Shown here one piece after another: positions 50,715-61,407 of a stretch of DNA of 64,000 bases. The notes under the pieces were generated by a model. The model was not told the origin of the DNA. It searched no databases and saw only the letters and a list, made by a program, of their open reading frames with translations. The position numbers and the translations under genes are program-made. Source of the stretch: Pseudobdellovibrionaceae bacterium (lineage in GTDB: Bacteria; Bdellovibrionota; Bdellovibrionia; Bdellovibrionales; Bdellovibrionaceae). Location: contig JAKFYD010000019.1 in assembly GCA_021731025.1 (NCBI GenBank), forward strand, positions 27,805-91,804, given 5' to 3'. Positions within the stretch are counted from its first letter, which is position 1. Every line of letters begins with the position of its first letter.

Positions 50715-51824
50715 ATGTCGAATTTACGTGATTGTTACGAAGTTCTTGGTTTAGCTCGCGACGCCAGCGCCGATGAAATTAAAAAAGCTTACCGCAAGTT
50801 AGCTGTTCAATTTCATCCGGATAAAAATCCCGGCAATTCCGAAGCTGAAGAAAAATTCAAAGAAGCCGCTTCGGCTTACGAAATTTTAAGCGACCCAGAA
50901 AAACGAGCTCGTTACGATCGATTCGGGCATCAAGGCGTTCAAGGTGGGGGAGGCCAAGGCTTCCACAATATGGATGATATTTTTTCTCAATTTGGAGATA
51001 TCTTTGGTGATCTTTTCGGTGGCGGTGCTTCTACGGGAAGATCTCGACAATCGAATCAACCACGACGGGGAGCTGATCTTCGTTATCTGACAGAAATCAC
51101 TTTGAAAGATGTTTTGACGGGCCTGGAAAAAGAAATTGAATTTGAAACTGATGAAAACTGCAGCGGTTGCAATGGCTCGGGCGCTGATAAAAATTCTCAG
51201 GTCAGTGCGTGCCCGACTTGTGGGGGTTCGGGCCAAGTGGTGGCCCGCCAAGGATTTTTCAGCATGGCAACGACTTGTCCTCAATGTCGTGGGGAAGGCA
51301 AACTGATCAAAAATCCTTGCCGCACTTGTCGCGGTGATGGCCGTGTGCAAACTCAAAGAAAAATTCGTTTGAATATTCCTGCCGGTGTCGACAACGGAAC
51401 TCGATTAAGAGTCACAGGCGAGGGTGAGGGCGGACTGCGCGGAGGCCCGGCCGGTGATCTGTACGTTGAGATACGCGTGAAAGATCACGAAATTTTTGAG
51501 CGTGACGGCGATCATCTTTTTGCTCGACTGGAAGTCCCTTATATCAAAATGCTTTTGGGGGGAATTCAAAGAGTCAAAACTATCGACGGCGAAGAGGACC
51601 TTGAAATTCCTCGGCTCTGTAAACCCGGAACTTCGGTAAAGATGAGCGGGCAAGGGCTGCCGTCCTTACGGGGATCGCGACGGGGAGATATTCATTTCGA
51701 AATTACTCCTCATTTCCCGAGCAAGTTGAGCAGCGAAGAGGAAAGACTGCTCAAAGAACTGGCGGCCTTAACTGGGGAGTCCTCAAAATCCACCGGTTTT
51801 TTCTCGAAAAAGACCAAGCGATAA
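50715..51824 (+). CDS. dnaJ: Chaperone DnaJ
   Basis: A 369-residue type I Hsp40 that stimulates DnaK ATPase. J-domain with HPD in QFHPDKNPG (about 33), Gly/Phe-rich segment (about 75-115), four CxxCxGxG zinc motifs ([32 protein letters not shown]) and the C-terminal substrate-binding region. It lies upstream of dnaK, the reverse of the usual dnaK-dnaJ order, and 187 bases separate them. Confidence 0.96.
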   Translation: MSNLRDCYEVLGLARDASADEIKKAYRKLAVQFHPDKNPGNSEAEEKFKEAASAYEILSDPEKRARYDRFGHQGVQGGGGQGFHNMDDIFSQFGDIFGDLFGGGASTGRSRQSNQPRRGADLRYLTEITLKDVLTGLEKEIEFETDENCSGCNGSGADKNSQVSACPTCGGSGQVVARQGFFSMATTCPQCRGEGKLIKNPCRTCRGDGRVQTQRKIRLNIPAGVDNGTRLRVTGEGEGGLRGGPAGDLYVEIRVKDHEIFERDGDHLFARLEVPYIKMLLGGIQRVKTIDGEEDLEIPRLCKPGTSVKMSGQGLPSLRGSRRGDIHFEITPHFPSKLSSEEERLLKELAALTGESSKSTGFFSKKTKR

Positions 51825-52011
51825 GCTTTCTAAAAGCAAAACCCCAGGTCTTCCTAGGGTGACGCAGAGCATTCAAAATGAGACACTGAGGTAGACCCAG
51901 CTTCGCCAGTCGATTATTTTGCCTTTCCTGCGGCCATGACCTTGACGGATAACGACAAGGCCACAGATTAAGTCATGTATTAGTTCTAAATTTGAATTTT
52001 AAGGAGATCAT
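51825..52011 (+). promoter_or_regulatory. dnaJ-dnaK intergenic region
   Basis: It contains a short hairpin ACCCCAGG-TCTT-CCTAGGGT (51841-51860) without a T-run, CATTCA-AAA-TGAGAC (51870-51884) with a perfect right arm of the GTCTCA-N3-TGAGAC motif, and TTGACG (51942-51947) as a possible -35 without a convincing -10. No CIRCE element is visible. dnaK therefore probably has its own promoter here. Confidence 0.4.
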
Positions 52012-53934
52012 ATGGGAAAAATTATCGGAATTGACTTAGGGACCACCAATTCCTGCGTAGCAATTATGGAAGGTGGCGAACCTAAGGTGCTTGAAAATGA
52101 AGAAGGGGCGCGTACAACCCCATCCGTTGTTGCCTTCACAAAAGATGGTGAGCGCTTGGCAGGGCAAATTGCAAAACGTCAGGCCGTAACAAATCCAGAA
52201 AATACGATCTATTCGGCAAAGCGTTTTATCGGGCGTCGCTTCAGCGAAGTTCAAGAAGAGATTAAGTTGGTTCCTTTTAACGTTGTTGAAAAAGGAAATG
52301 ACTGTGCCTTTAAAGTTAAAGATAAAACTGTATCACCCGAAGAAATCGGCGCTGCCGTTCTTTCTAAATTAAAAAAAGTTGCAGAAAATTATTTGGGCCA
52401 TGAAGTGACAGAAGCGGTGATCACTGTTCCTGCTTATTTCAACGATGCTCAAAGGCAAGCAACAAAAGATGCCGGTCGCATTGCTGGTCTCGATGTAAAA
52501 CGTATTATCAATGAGCCAACCGCGGCGGCCTTAGCTTACGGTTTGGATAAAAAGAAAAATGAAAAAATCGTTATCTATGACTTTGGGGGAGGTACTTTCG
52601 ATATCTCTATTCTTGAAGTCGGTGACGGTGTTGTCGAAGTTCGTTCAACCAATGGGGACACTCACTTGGGTGGTGATAACTTTGACGTTCGTATTCTTGA
52701 GTGGATGATTGCTGAGTTCAAAAAAGATCAAGGCATCGATTTGAAATCCGACAAAATGGCTTTGCAACGCTTAAAAGAAGCTGCTGAAAAAGCAAAAATT
52801 GAGCTTTCAGCGGCGCAAGAAACTGAAATCAATTTGCCCTTCATCACTGCGGATCAATCGGGCCCAAAACATTTACAAACGAAACTGACTCGTTCTCGTT
52901 TCGAACAAATGATTGAAGATTTGGTTAAACGCTCGATCGAGCCTTGCAAAAGAGCTCTTGAAGATGCGGGAATGAAATCCGGTGAGATTGATGAAGTGGT
53001 TTTAGTTGGGGGATCGACTCGTATTCCTGCCATCCAAAAAGCTGTTAAAGAATTTTTTGGTAAAGAACCAAATAAAACTGTGAACCCTGACGAAGTTGTG
53101 GCTATCGGTGCTGCAGTTCAAGGGGGCGTGTTAGCTGGTGACGTGAAAGATGTGTTGTTGCTTGACGTAACTCCACTTTCTTTGGGTATCGAAACATTGG
53201 GTGGAGTGATGACTCGATTGATCGAGCGCAACACCACTATTCCAACTAAGAAATCACAAATTTTCTCGACAGCTGCGGATAACCAACCGGCCGTGGACAT
53301 CCACGTGTTGCAAGGTGAACGTAAAATGGCGACCGACAATAAAACTTTGGGCCGCTTTGAGCTTCAAGGAATTCCCCCAGGACCTCGCGGAACTCCGCAA
53401 GTGGAAGTGACTTTTGATTTGGATGCCAACGGTATCTTGAGTGTTTCTGCAAAAGATATGGCTTCTGGAAAATCTCAACAGATCAAAATCACAGCGCAAA
53501 GTGGTTTGAGTGAAGAGGAAATCCAAAAGGCTGTGAAGGAAGCAGAACTTCGTGCGGATGAAGATAAAAATAAAGCCGAAGCTGCGACCATGCGAAACAA
53601 CTTAGATAATATGATCTATCAAATGGAAAAATTGGCGAAAGAATCTGCAGCGCAGTTGGGTGAAGACGAAACGAAAAAAGCCAACGAAGCTGCGGCTGAA
53701 GCTCGACAAGTTTTTGATAATAAATCAGCAAGTCATTCTGAATTGAAAGACGCTCATGATAAATTGCAAGCGATGTACAATCAGATGATGAGTGAAGTTT
53801 ATAAAAAACAAGGAGCTGCTCCAGGTGGAGCGACTGACCCTGGATCTAATGGATCGAAAGATTCAGGTGCAGCGGGCGATTCGAAAAAAGATGGTGATGA
53901 TGTCATCGACGCAGACTACAAAGACGTAAACTAA
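52012..53934 (+). CDS. dnaK: Chaperone DnaK (Hsp70)
   Basis: A 640-residue Hsp70. ATPase domain with [51 protein letters not shown] and VGGSTRIPA; linker [16 protein letters not shown]; substrate-binding domain with GERKMA and GIPPAPRG-like GIPPGPRG; C-terminal lid and acidic end [11 protein letters not shown]. Shine-Dalgarno AAGGAG. It works with DnaJ just upstream; grpE is not in the window. Followed by a strong terminator. Confidence 0.97.
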   Translation: MGKIIGIDLGTTNSCVAIMEGGEPKVLENEEGARTTPSVVAFTKDGERLAGQIAKRQAVTNPENTIYSAKRFIGRRFSEVQEEIKLVPFNVVEKGNDCAFKVKDKTVSPEEIGAAVLSKLKKVAENYLGHEVTEAVITVPAYFNDAQRQATKDAGRIAGLDVKRIINEPTAAALAYGLDKKKNEKIVIYDFGGGTFDISILEVGDGVVEVRSTNGDTHLGGDNFDVRILEWMIAEFKKDQGIDLKSDKMALQRLKEAAEKAKIELSAAQETEINLPFITADQSGPKHLQTKLTRSRFEQMIEDLVKRSIEPCKRALEDAGMKSGEIDEVVLVGGSTRIPAIQKAVKEFFGKEPNKTVNPDEVVAIGAAVQGGVLAGDVKDVLLLDVTPLSLGIETLGGVMTRLIERNTTIPTKKSQIFSTAADNQPAVDIHVLQGERKMATDNKTLGRFELQGIPPGPRGTPQVEVTFDLDANGILSVSAKDMASGKSQQIKITAQSGLSEEEIQKAVKEAELRADEDKNKAEAATMRNNLDNMIYQMEKLAKESAAQLGEDETKKANEAAAEARQVFDNKSASHSELKDAHDKLQAMYNQMMSEVYKKQGAAPGGATDPGSNGSKDSGAAGDSKKDGDDVIDADYKDVN

Positions 53935-53959
53935 TCCTCATTGAGAATTCAAGTTTGGT

Positions 53960-53994
53960 AAAAGTCCCACTCTAAAAAGGTGGGACTTTTTTAT
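53960..53994 (+). terminator. Rho-independent terminator of dnaK
   Basis: AAAAGTCCCAC / GTGGGACTTTT stem with a 9-base loop, followed by TTTA. Confidence 0.92.
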
Positions 53995-54071
53995 GTAGCG
54001 TCCCAAGGTTACCGCAGCGCTGGATCCCGGGCTGTAATTGACATGGGTTAGTGTTGCACTAGGATGCTATC

Positions 54072-55973
54072 ATGAATTCAAAAATAAAAAATTTTAGCGA
54101 TTATGAAACTCAGTACAAAAAATCAATAAGCCAACCCGAAGTTTTTTGGGCCGAACAAGCCGAGCGTCTTTTGTGGCGAAAAAAATGGTCCCAAGTAAAA
54201 AAAACAGCTTTTCATAAACCTGTTTCAGTTTCTTGGTTTGCGGATGGCGAGCTCAATGTTTCTGAAAATTGCATCGATCGGCATTTACCCGCTCGTGGAG
54301 ATAAAGTCGCTCTCATTTGGGAGCCTGATCGCCCCGAAGATTCGGTTCGAAAAATCACTTACAAAGAACTTCATCAGGAAGTTGGGCGATTTGCCAATGT
54401 GCTTAAAAAACAAGGAATCAAAAAAGGGGACTGCGTTACTATCTACATGCCGATGATTCCCGAAACCGTGTTCGCGATGTTGGCCTGCACTCGCATTGGG
54501 GCCATGCATACGGTGATCTTCGCCGGATTTTCTGCAGACTCTGTAGCTGGGCGAATTGAAGATTGCCAGTCCCAGTATGTTGTTACTGTGGATGAAGGTC
54601 GTCGCGGTGGAAAAACGATTCCGTTGAAAAAAATCATGGACGAAGCTTTAGAAAAAACAAAGCGGGTTAAATCGGTACTGACGGTTCGACATACAGGCGC
54701 TTCGATTGCGATGAAGGCAGGCCGTGATTTTTGGTATCATGAAGAAGCAGCGCAAGTGGACTCAAATTGTGAACCTGTTTCGATGAAGGCTGATGATCCT
54801 CTGTTTGTTCTTTACACTTCGGGATCAACCAGTAAACCCAAAGGGGTTTTGCACACGACAGGAGGCTATTTACTTTTTGCTTCTTACACTCATGAGGCCG
54901 TATTTAATTATCAAGAAAATGATATTTACTGGTGCACTGCCGATGTCGGATGGGTGACTGGACACAGTTACATCGTCTATGGCCCACTCTGTAATGGGGC
55001 AACCACAGTGATTTTCGAAGGAGTTCCCAATTATCCTCATGTCTCGCGATTTTGGGAAATCATTGATAAACATCAGGTCAGTATTTTCTATACAGCACCT
55101 ACGGCTTTACGATCTTTAATGCGGGAAGGGGACGAACCCGTCAAAAAGTTTTCTCGAAAATCCCTAAGACTTTTAGGAAGTGTTGGCGAGCCCATTAACC
55201 CAGAAGTGTGGAATTGGTATCAAAAAATTGTTGGTGATGGCCGTTGCCCCGTGGTTGATACTTGGTGGCAGACCGAAACAGGTGGAATCATGATTTCTCC
55301 TCTGGGACGAGTCACTCCTACGAAACCAGGTTCAGCCACTTTGCCTTTTTTTGGAGTCAAACCACAGTTGCTCTCGACCGAAGGTAAAATTATCGAAGGA
55401 GAAGGTGAGGGTCTTTTAGTGATTGCAGACTCTTGGCCGGGCCAAGCTGTGACGCTTTTCAGAGATCATCAACGTTTCGAAGAAACTTATTTTTCGGCTT
55501 ATCCAGGATATTATTTTTCAGGCGATGGCTGTCGTCGTGATAAAGAGGGATATTATTGGATTACGGGACGAGTAGATGATGTTCTCAATGTCAGTGGACA
55601 TCGATTAGGGACAGCAGAAATTGAAAGTGCATTGGTGTCCCATCCGGCTGTGGCCGAAGCTGCGGTCGTTGGTTATCCTCATGCGATCAAAGGGCAGGGC
55701 ATTTACGTTTTTGTGACATTAAAAAAAGATCACGAGCCCACCGAACCTTTAAAAAAAGAACTTGTTCAGTGGACCCGAAAAGAAATTGGCCCCATAGCCG
55801 CTCCAGATCTTGTGCAATGGGCCCCTGGCTTGCCTAAGACTCGTTCGGGGAAAATCATGCGAAGGATTTTGCGCAAGATTGCTGAAAATTCCATCGATCA
55901 ATTGGGTGACACAACAACTTTAGCTGATCCCGGTGTCGTGCAAGAACTCGTTAAAAACCGTTTAAATACTTGA
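54072..55973 (+). CDS. acs: Acetyl-CoA synthetase
   Basis: A 633-residue AMP-forming ligase converting acetate to acetyl-CoA. Adenylate-forming motifs: [15 protein letters not shown] (P-loop), [47 protein letters not shown], and C-terminal [12 protein letters not shown] whose Lys is the usual regulatory acetylation site. Length is near the normal 640-650. TTGACA occurs at 54038 but a matching -10 is not clear. It is monocistronic or continues into the 56030 gene. Confidence 0.95.
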   Translation: MNSKIKNFSDYETQYKKSISQPEVFWAEQAERLLWRKKWSQVKKTAFHKPVSVSWFADGELNVSENCIDRHLPARGDKVALIWEPDRPEDSVRKITYKELHQEVGRFANVLKKQGIKKGDCVTIYMPMIPETVFAMLACTRIGAMHTVIFAGFSADSVAGRIEDCQSQYVVTVDEGRRGGKTIPLKKIMDEALEKTKRVKSVLTVRHTGASIAMKAGRDFWYHEEAAQVDSNCEPVSMKADDPLFVLYTSGSTSKPKGVLHTTGGYLLFASYTHEAVFNYQENDIYWCTADVGWVTGHSYIVYGPLCNGATTVIFEGVPNYPHVSRFWEIIDKHQVSIFYTAPTALRSLMREGDEPVKKFSRKSLRLLGSVGEPINPEVWNWYQKIVGDGRCPVVDTWWQTETGGIMISPLGRVTPTKPGSATLPFFGVKPQLLSTEGKIIEGEGEGLLVIADSWPGQAVTLFRDHQRFEETYFSAYPGYYFSGDGCRRDKEGYYWITGRVDDVLNVSGHRLGTAEIESALVSHPAVAEAAVVGYPHAIKGQGIYVFVTLKKDHEPTEPLKKELVQWTRKEIGPIAAPDLVQWAPGLPKTRSGKIMRRILRKIAENSIDQLGDTTTLADPGVVQELVKNRLNT

Positions 55974-55999
55974 GCTCAAGCTTGAGCCTCTGCTGAGGC
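55969..55999 (+). other. Overlapping palindromes at the acs stop codon
   Basis: CTTGAGCTCAAG (55969-55980, containing the TGA stop), CTCAAGCTTGAG (55975-55986) and hairpin GCCTC-TGCT-GAGGC (55986-55999). The two 12-base palindromes overlap, so alternative foldings are possible. No T-run, hence not a standard terminator. Confidence 0.45.
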
Positions 56000-56029
56000 T
56001 GTGTTAGCACTAGTTTTCGGAGGAAAATC

Positions 56030-56575
56030 ATGACTCAATCGAAAATTCTCTTAGTTCTTACATTGGTCATCATTGGCGTTTTTTCGCGCTGGTTACCGCA
56101 TCCCGCAAATTTTACGGCTGTGGGTGCGGTTGCTTTGTTGGCGGGTTCTAGCTTAAAAAATCGTGGGCTTGCTTTAATTCTCCCTTTTATCATTTTAGTT
56201 CTCAGTGATTTGGTTCTCGGTTCGCATGCCCTGATGGTTTATGTTTATTTGGGTTTTGTTTTAGTCACTTTATTGGGATTTTTAATCCCTGATAAAAACG
56301 TTTTCCAAAAGTCGCAAATTTTTAAAATTTCAGGCTTAGCACTTTCATCGAGCTTAATGTTCTTTTTGGTTACAAATTTTGGGGTTTGGAGAAGCGGCGG
56401 GATATATCCGCAAACAGAGGCTGGCCTTATCGAATGCTTTATGATGGGCTTGCCTTTTTTGAAAAATCAAATCGCCGGTGATTTATTTTTTAGTAGTTTC
56501 TTGTTTTCAGCTTACGAATTGCTGGGACGTCGTTGGCTTTTAACTTCAGCGGAAGCTCAAAAGTCACTTTCGTAA
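56030..56575 (+). CDS. DUF6580-like multi-pass membrane protein
   Basis: A 181-residue hydrophobic protein with about five transmembrane helices. The N-terminal ...[23 protein letters not shown] and later [44 protein letters not shown] are characteristic of the DUF6580 family, thought to be small transport (ECF S-component-like) proteins; no substrate is known to me. GGAGGA precedes the ATG. It overlaps purE tail-to-tail by 12 bases. Confidence 0.82.
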   Translation: MTQSKILLVLTLVIIGVFSRWLPHPANFTAVGAVALLAGSSLKNRGLALILPFIILVLSDLVLGSHALMVYVYLGFVLVTLLGFLIPDKNVFQKSQIFKISGLALSSSLMFFLVTNFGVWRSGGIYPQTEAGLIECFMMGLPFLKNQIAGDLFFSSFLFSAYELLGRRWLLTSAEAQKSLS

Positions 56576-57046
56576 ATTTTGATTCATTTTTTTAACTTTA
56601 AGCTTTTGTTTCTGCTGAAACTTTTCTAATTTTTTTGTCAGGGCAGAATCATTCAATGCCAACATACGCACAGCTAGCAAACCCGCGTTTGCCGAATTAT
56701 CAACAGCGACAGTGGCAACAGGAATGCCTTTGGGCATTTGCGCAATCGAAAGCAAAGCATCCAGACCTTTCAGTTTACCAATAGTCACAGGCACACCGAT
56801 GACAGGAAGCACCGTTAAGCTGGCGATCATTCCAGGCAGGTGAGCCGCGCCGCCAGCTCCAGCGATGATGACTTGAATTCCTTTTTCCTGGGCTGTCTTT
56901 GCAAAATCAAACATTTTTTCTGGAGTGCGGTGAGCTGACACCACTTCCATCATGCATTTAACGCCAAACTCCTTTAAAATTTTTTCAGCTCCTACCATCA
57001 CTGAAAGATCCGAATCGCTTCCCATAATTATGGCGACTTTTTTCAT
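56564..57046 (-). CDS. purE: N5-carboxyaminoimidazole ribonucleotide mutase
   Basis: A 160-residue class I PurE that converts N5-CAIR to CAIR in purine synthesis. [12 protein letters not shown] at the N-terminus, [10 protein letters not shown] and [16 protein letters not shown] are the substrate-binding motifs. Coupled to purK by a 4-base overlap, the classic purK-purE arrangement. Confidence 0.96.
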   Translation of the reverse strand: MKKVAIIMGSDSDLSVMVGAEKILKEFGVKCMMEVVSAHRTPEKMFDFAKTAQEKGIQVIIAGAGGAAHLPGMIASLTVLPVIGVPVTIGKLKGLDALLSIAQMPKGIPVATVAVDNSANAGLLAVRMLALNDSALTKKLEKFQQKQKLKVKKMNQNLRK

Positions 57047-58170
57047 AGCTTAATCCTTTTTCGCTCTTGCAGGGCCATTTTTAATAATGTTTTGGAATCT
57101 TTTCCCAAGAAATTCAGATGACCCATCTTCCGACCACGACGATTTTTTTCTTTTCCATACCAGTGAAGGTGACCTTTTAATTTCACTGGGAATTGCAAAG
57201 GTTGGTCGGATTGTCCCAGTAAATTCACCATGACAAAGGCTGGGCTCAATAAGTGGTTTTCTTCGGGCAAAGCCAGACCTGCAACGGCACAGACGTGAAG
57301 TTTAAACTGATCATGCTCCAGCGCTTGTTGTGAGTAATGACCCGAGTTATGCACTCGCGGTGCGCTTTCGTTGATAAGAATTTTTTTTTCAACACCGAAG
57401 AATTCAAAAGCGATGGCACCAACATAGTTTTTTTTGTGAAGCCATTTTTCAATCTGCGATTTCATTTTTGCCCATGCAGGATGCCGAGCTGGGCCAGTCA
57501 CCCAATCACAGCGCGAATCGGTTTGCCGAGTTTCCACCAAGGGAAAAACAAAAATATTTTTATGCTGATCGCGAACAAAGGTGCAGGCGAGCTCTCGATC
57601 AAAGGATACAAAGGCCTCGGCAATCACATTGTAATTATTCTTCTTGAGAAGATCGTGAACCTTTGCTTTTTCTTTTTTTGAACGCAGGATAAAAGTGCCG
57701 TAGCCGTCGTAGCCCCCATGTCGCTTTTTAAAAACCACCTTATGTTTGAAATTCTCGCAAGCTCTTTCGAAATCGCCTTCATCGTTAATCTGAAGAAAAG
57801 GGGCCGTCGGTAAATCTGAATCTAAAAATGAATTTTTTTGTGTCCAACGATCCTGCAGCTCTTGAATAATTTCGGGAGACGGAAATAACGAAATTCCAGT
57901 GGTGTCGCTAGCTTGGCGTAACAGGTGACCGCGGTAAAATTCGCTTTCGCAAGTCGCAACGTCGACCACTTTCAAAAATTTTTCGAGGTCGGATATGTTT
58001 TCGGGATGTCCTTGATGCCAGTGGGAACTGACCTGCACGGCAGGTTCCTCAGCTGATTCACACAGAATATGAACTTCCAAACCCAATTCGTGAGCTCGCA
58101 AGGCCATCATTCGGGCCAATTGGCCTCCGCCCAAGAATCCTATTTTTTGACCGGGTTTACGAAATGTCAT
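57043..58170 (-). CDS. purK: N5-carboxyaminoimidazole ribonucleotide synthase
   Basis: A 375-residue ATP-grasp enzyme making N5-CAIR from AIR, bicarbonate and ATP. N-terminal [24 protein letters not shown]-grasp region with [31 protein letters not shown] and [22 protein letters not shown]. It forms one unit with purE and is divergent from the dihydrouridine synthase gene. Confidence 0.95.
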   Translation of the reverse strand: MTFRKPGQKIGFLGGGQLARMMALRAHELGLEVHILCESAEEPAVQVSSHWHQGHPENISDLEKFLKVVDVATCESEFYRGHLLRQASDTTGISLFPSPEIIQELQDRWTQKNSFLDSDLPTAPFLQINDEGDFERACENFKHKVVFKKRHGGYDGYGTFILRSKKEKAKVHDLLKKNNYNVIAEAFVSFDRELACTFVRDQHKNIFVFPLVETRQTDSRCDWVTGPARHPAWAKMKSQIEKWLHKKNYVGAIAFEFFGVEKKILINESAPRVHNSGHYSQQALEHDQFKLHVCAVAGLALPEENHLLSPAFVMVNLLGQSDQPLQFPVKLKGHLHWYGKEKNRRGRKMGHLNFLGKDSKTLLKMALQERKRIKL

Positions 58171-58223
58171 TCCGATCGCAGACTATCCTTTTCATTAATT
58201 AAAATAAAGGTTAAAAAGTAAGC

Positions 58224-59267
58224 ATGAATTTGGGCAAGGACAAAGTTAACTTTCCACTGTGTTGGGCTCCTATGGTTGGCCTCAGTCATTTGGCTTTGCG
58301 CCGAGTGCTTCGAAGTTACTTGCCTGCCGGTGCTGTTGTTCCATGGCCGACGGAAATGTTGAATTCGCGGAAAATACCTCATGAAGATTTTGCCAAAACT
58401 CCCGAGACAATGCGAGGGCCTGAAGAAACTCATTTGGCCCCACAGATTTTAGGAAATGATGAAAAAAGCATTGCTGACAGTGTGAAAAGGCTCGAGCACG
58501 AATGGGGAGCTCAAGCGATCGATATCAATATGGGTTGTCCCGTACAAAAAGCATTGAAGCACAATTATGGTGTCGCGCTGATGGGCGATGCCAACTACGC
58601 CGCCGAAGTTGTGAGTATGACCGTTCGGAACACCGGATTGCCTGTTTCAGTAAAACTGCGCGCTGTTGAGCAAAGCTCGGCTGAGCCTGATAAACTGTTG
58701 AATTTTGTAAACGGGCTTCAGCAAGCAGGGGCTTCTTGGATTTGTCTTCATCCACGAACGGCTTCGCAAAAACGCCGAGGGAGCGCGGATTGGTCTCAAA
58801 TTCAGTTTTTAAAAAAGAATATTTCTATTCCTGTTATCGGCAACGGGGATATTCAAACGGCCGAAGATGTTTTGCAAATGCGTGAAGAGACGGATTGTGA
58901 TCTTGTGATGTCAGGACGAGCCTTAGCTGCAAGGCCTTGGATGTTTTGGCAGGTGGGAGAACAGTTGGGTTTAGCAGCTCCCCCGGGAAGATCGGGCCGA
59001 TCGCCTTCGACGCCGGAAGAAGAAGGCTTAGAGTACGGGCGGACTTTGATTCAACTGATTGATGAATGTGAACTGATTTTTTCTCCGCAGTTAACATTAA
59101 GAAAAATCCGATTTTACTTACGCACCACACATGTTTGGTTAACATTCGGGCATGCTTTAGTAGCTTTATCTCATAAAGCTCAAGATTTGGATCAACTTCG
59201 AATTCTAGTTCGAGAATTTTTTGATCAACCCCAAGAAATGGTCCCAAGAACAGAGTTACGACAGTAA
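58224..59267 (+). CDS. tRNA-dihydrouridine synthase (first of two)
   Basis: A 347-residue FMN-dependent TIM barrel reducing uridines in tRNA. APMVGLSHLALRR at the N-terminus, QILGNDEKSIADSV, catalytic Cys in DINMGCPVQKALKHNYG, ICLHPRTASQKRRGSADW and IGNGDIQTAEDV. A second family member lies at 60343-61407, so the two probably modify different positions. Start uncertain: ATG 58224 is used. Confidence 0.92.
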   Translation: MNLGKDKVNFPLCWAPMVGLSHLALRRVLRSYLPAGAVVPWPTEMLNSRKIPHEDFAKTPETMRGPEETHLAPQILGNDEKSIADSVKRLEHEWGAQAIDINMGCPVQKALKHNYGVALMGDANYAAEVVSMTVRNTGLPVSVKLRAVEQSSAEPDKLLNFVNGLQQAGASWICLHPRTASQKRRGSADWSQIQFLKKNISIPVIGNGDIQTAEDVLQMREETDCDLVMSGRALAARPWMFWQVGEQLGLAAPPGRSGRSPSTPEEEGLEYGRTLIQLIDECELIFSPQLTLRKIRFYLRTTHVWLTFGHALVALSHKAQDLDQLRILVREFFDQPQEMVPRTELRQ

Positions 59268-59285
59268 CTTTTAAATTTTCAAAGC

Positions 59286-59606
59286 CTAATTGGTTGCTTT
59301 TCCTGCTTTAGTTTTACGTGCGGGTGCACTTGGTTTTCTTAAACCAAGTTTATCACTTAAATAGGTTTTGCATGTTGCAGACAAGTTTTCATTGAGATGA
59401 AAGTCGACGTAACAGTCTTTTGTTTTTCGAGCTGACGAATCTCCAGGGCAGAATTTCTTTACGTCTTCACCGCATTCAGGGGACTTATCAAGTCGGCTGA
59501 GCAAATCAAGATTTGCAGGGTCAATATTGGCCACGTTTCCATTGGTTGTTTGAGCTTGACCCTGTTGGGTAAAAATCAAAAACATAAGGCAAATAATTAA
59601 TTTCAT
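59286..59606 (-). CDS. Secreted cysteine-rich-repeat protein
   Basis: A 106-residue exported protein: signal peptide MKLIICLMFLIFTQQGQAQ, then a single cysteine-rich repeat of the GLG1 type (SPECGEDVKKFCPGDSSARK, KDCYVDFHLNENLSATCKTY) with four Cys. The C-terminal tail is Lys/Ala/Pro-rich (PSAPARKTKAGKATN). Single-repeat bacterial versions are of unknown function. It is followed 20 bases upstream on the same strand by grxC, so redox chemistry may link them (inference). Confidence 0.85.
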   Translation of the reverse strand: MKLIICLMFLIFTQQGQAQTTNGNVANIDPANLDLLSRLDKSPECGEDVKKFCPGDSSARKTKDCYVDFHLNENLSATCKTYLSDKLGLRKPSAPARKTKAGKATN

Positions 59607-59626
59607 AGTATTCCTTAAAGTTCAGC

Positions 59627-59884
59627 TTAAACGTTCACCATAGAGTCTAATTTGCCTTCGTCATCGAGGGCTTTCAAATCATTGTAACCGCCAACCAGTT
59701 TTCCATCAATCATGATGATAGGAACTGTTCTCCAGCCGGTTTCGCTTTTAATGCGATCAATTTCCTCAGGTTTATCTGTAAGATCTATTTCTTTAAATTG
59801 GAATTTTTTTTCTTCCAGTAAGCGAAGGGCTCGCTCACAAAAAGGGCAAGGATCCTTGGTGTAAATTAAAATTTCCGTGGCCAT
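59627..59884 (-). CDS. grxC: Glutaredoxin 3-type protein
   Basis: An 85-residue dithiol glutaredoxin with active site CPFC (DPCPFCERAL), the cis-Pro in TVPIIMIDG and the GSH-binding GGYNDL. Cytoplasmic. The start has GGGGG upstream. It lies one base after the STAS gene stop on the same strand. Confidence 0.93.
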   Translation of the reverse strand: MATEILIYTKDPCPFCERALRLLEEKKFQFKEIDLTDKPEEIDRIKSETGWRTVPIIMIDGKLVGGYNDLKALDDEGKLDSMVNV

Positions 59885-59885
59885 A

Positions 59886-60368
59886 TTAACCCCCTTTTTT
59901 TAAACTTAAGAATTTAAAATACTTTTGAGGGTAAATGTCCAGCTCCATCTTTTTGCCTGCAGAGTCTTTAACCTCTTTCGGAACGACACCTTTGTTCTCG
60001 AAGTAATCTTGATTAAGCTTATAAAGAACTTGAACTTCTTCGCCAGACTCTTCGGAATAATAGGGAACATAGAAAGATTCTACGGTGCATTGTTCGGGAA
60101 TAAATCCAATGACGGAATTCATTTGATCAACGACGCAGTGGGGGCAGGATCTAAAAATATATTTTGATTTGGGATAAGTCCGCACCCACTGAATCCAGTG
60201 CCGTATCCCCAAAGAGTTAATTCCGGTCACTTTTGAAAAATCAATAATGACATTTTTATTGGCAGGAATTTGTAAAGATTTGTGAAGGAAGACTTCATTG
60301 ATTGAACCTGAAATTTCAATGGTAATACTAGAAGGGTCTTCTTTAGAAGTAATGTTTAATGTAGACAT
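59886..60368 (-). CDS. STAS-domain protein
   Basis: A 160-residue cytoplasmic protein. Residues about 12-100 have the STAS fold pattern: ITIEISGSINEVFLH, NVIIDFSKVTGINSLGIRHW with the Ser that is phosphorylated in anti-sigma antagonists, and later VIGFIPEQC. The C-terminal 60 residues are unique, with the Cys pair RSCPHCVV earlier on. It may regulate an anti-sigma factor or act in another phospho-switch. Its start overlaps the preceding dus gene by 26 bases. Confidence 0.85.
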   Translation of the reverse strand: MSTLNITSKEDPSSITIEISGSINEVFLHKSLQIPANKNVIIDFSKVTGINSLGIRHWIQWVRTYPKSKYIFRSCPHCVVDQMNSVIGFIPEQCTVESFYVPYYSEESGEEVQVLYKLNQDYFENKGVVPKEVKDSAGKKMELDIYPQKYFKFLSLKKGG

Positions 60369-61407
60369 TGGTTTTCATTTTTTCTTGGCTGGCCGCCTTT
60401 GACAAGACCAGATCCCGCAAATCGGGATTCTTTAGTTGAGTCGAAAACTCGAGACCTCTTAGAGTTTTCACGCGTTCAAACAATTCGCGAGCTTCAGGCC
60501 AAGCTAGACTAAGGTACCTGAGCCATTGTTTTGTTCGTGCCGCTGCAAAATTCAAATTGATTTTCTTTTCTGCCATAAAGTGAAGTTGCTCCAGCAGAAT
60601 TTGCACTTCTTGCCAAGCAGGAATAAGGGAATGATCTGAGGTTACAGATTGGAGGATTTGTGAAAATAAAAATGGATTTTTCAGGGCGCCTCGACCGATC
60701 ATAAAGGCGTCCGCACCAGTGATGTTGCGACAGCGAATAAAGTCTTCCACCGAAAAAATATCTCCATTCACGACCAAGGGAACATTGCTGACTTCTTTCA
60801 AGCGAGGAATCCATTCCCAGTCGGCAGGGGGCCTATAACCTTGGGATTTGGTTCGGCAGTGGACTGTGATCCATGAAACTTTAGCTTCTGTTAGAGCGAG
60901 AACATTTTCAAGCAGGTTTGATGGATCATCAAATCCCAGACGAATTTTCGCTGATACTGAATGTGTCAATGGAACAGCCTCGCGAACTGCGCGTGAAATT
61001 TGATAAAGGCGATCAGGGCATTTCAGGAGTGTCGCTCCGCCATCGTGACGATTCACTGTTTTTGCGGGACAGCCGAAATTTAGGTCGATTCCTTGCGCTC
61101 CTAATTCAATGGCCCTTTCTGCATTTTCGGCTAAGGGTTCAGGTTGGCCGCCTAAAAGTTGAATGAGAACAGGAACACCCGTCGCTGTTTTTCCATCTGT
61201 AAAGAGCTCAGGAGCATATCGATAAAAAACTTTTTTAGGATGTAAGCTTGTGGTGACTCGAATGAATTCGCTGACACAGTAATGCACGTTCGAAGGCGAA
61301 TTTTCTATGGGGGAGATTGAGGTGATCAGTTCTCGAAAGATATCGTCTGTGACGCCTTCCATAGGGGCTAAAAAAAGCCGAGGCGATTCGGACGATAAAG
61401 TTGTCAT
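60343..61407 (-). CDS. tRNA-dihydrouridine synthase (second of two)
   Basis: A 354-residue FMN enzyme. LAPMEGVTDDIFRELI at the N-terminus, LIQLLGGQPEPLAENA, catalytic Cys in LNFGCPAKTVNRHDGGATLL, VHCRTKSQGYRPPADW and VVNGDIFSVEDF. It begins by sharing a base with the EVE-protein stop (TAATG) and overlaps the STAS gene at its end, giving a compact operon EVE-dus-STAS-grxC-(Cys-rich). Confidence 0.93.
   Translation of the reverse strand: MTTLSSESPRLFLAPMEGVTDDIFRELITSISPIENSPSNVHYCVSEFIRVTTSLHPKKVFYRYAPELFTDGKTATGVPVLIQLLGGQPEPLAENAERAIELGAQGIDLNFGCPAKTVNRHDGGATLLKCPDRLYQISRAVREAVPLTHSVSAKIRLGFDDPSNLLENVLALTEAKVSWITVHCRTKSQGYRPPADWEWIPRLKEVSNVPLVVNGDIFSVEDFIRCRNITGADAFMIGRGALKNPFLFSQILQSVTSDHSLIPAWQEVQILLEQLHFMAEKKINLNFAAARTKQWLRYLSLAWPEARELFERVKTLRGLEFSTQLKNPDLRDLVLSKAASQEKMKTNVYIKHYF

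Noticed and set aside
54038..54066. TTGACA as acs promoter
   Set aside because: The -35 is perfect, but at 16-18 bases there is only GGATG-type sequence; no acceptable -10, and the ATG would follow at once.
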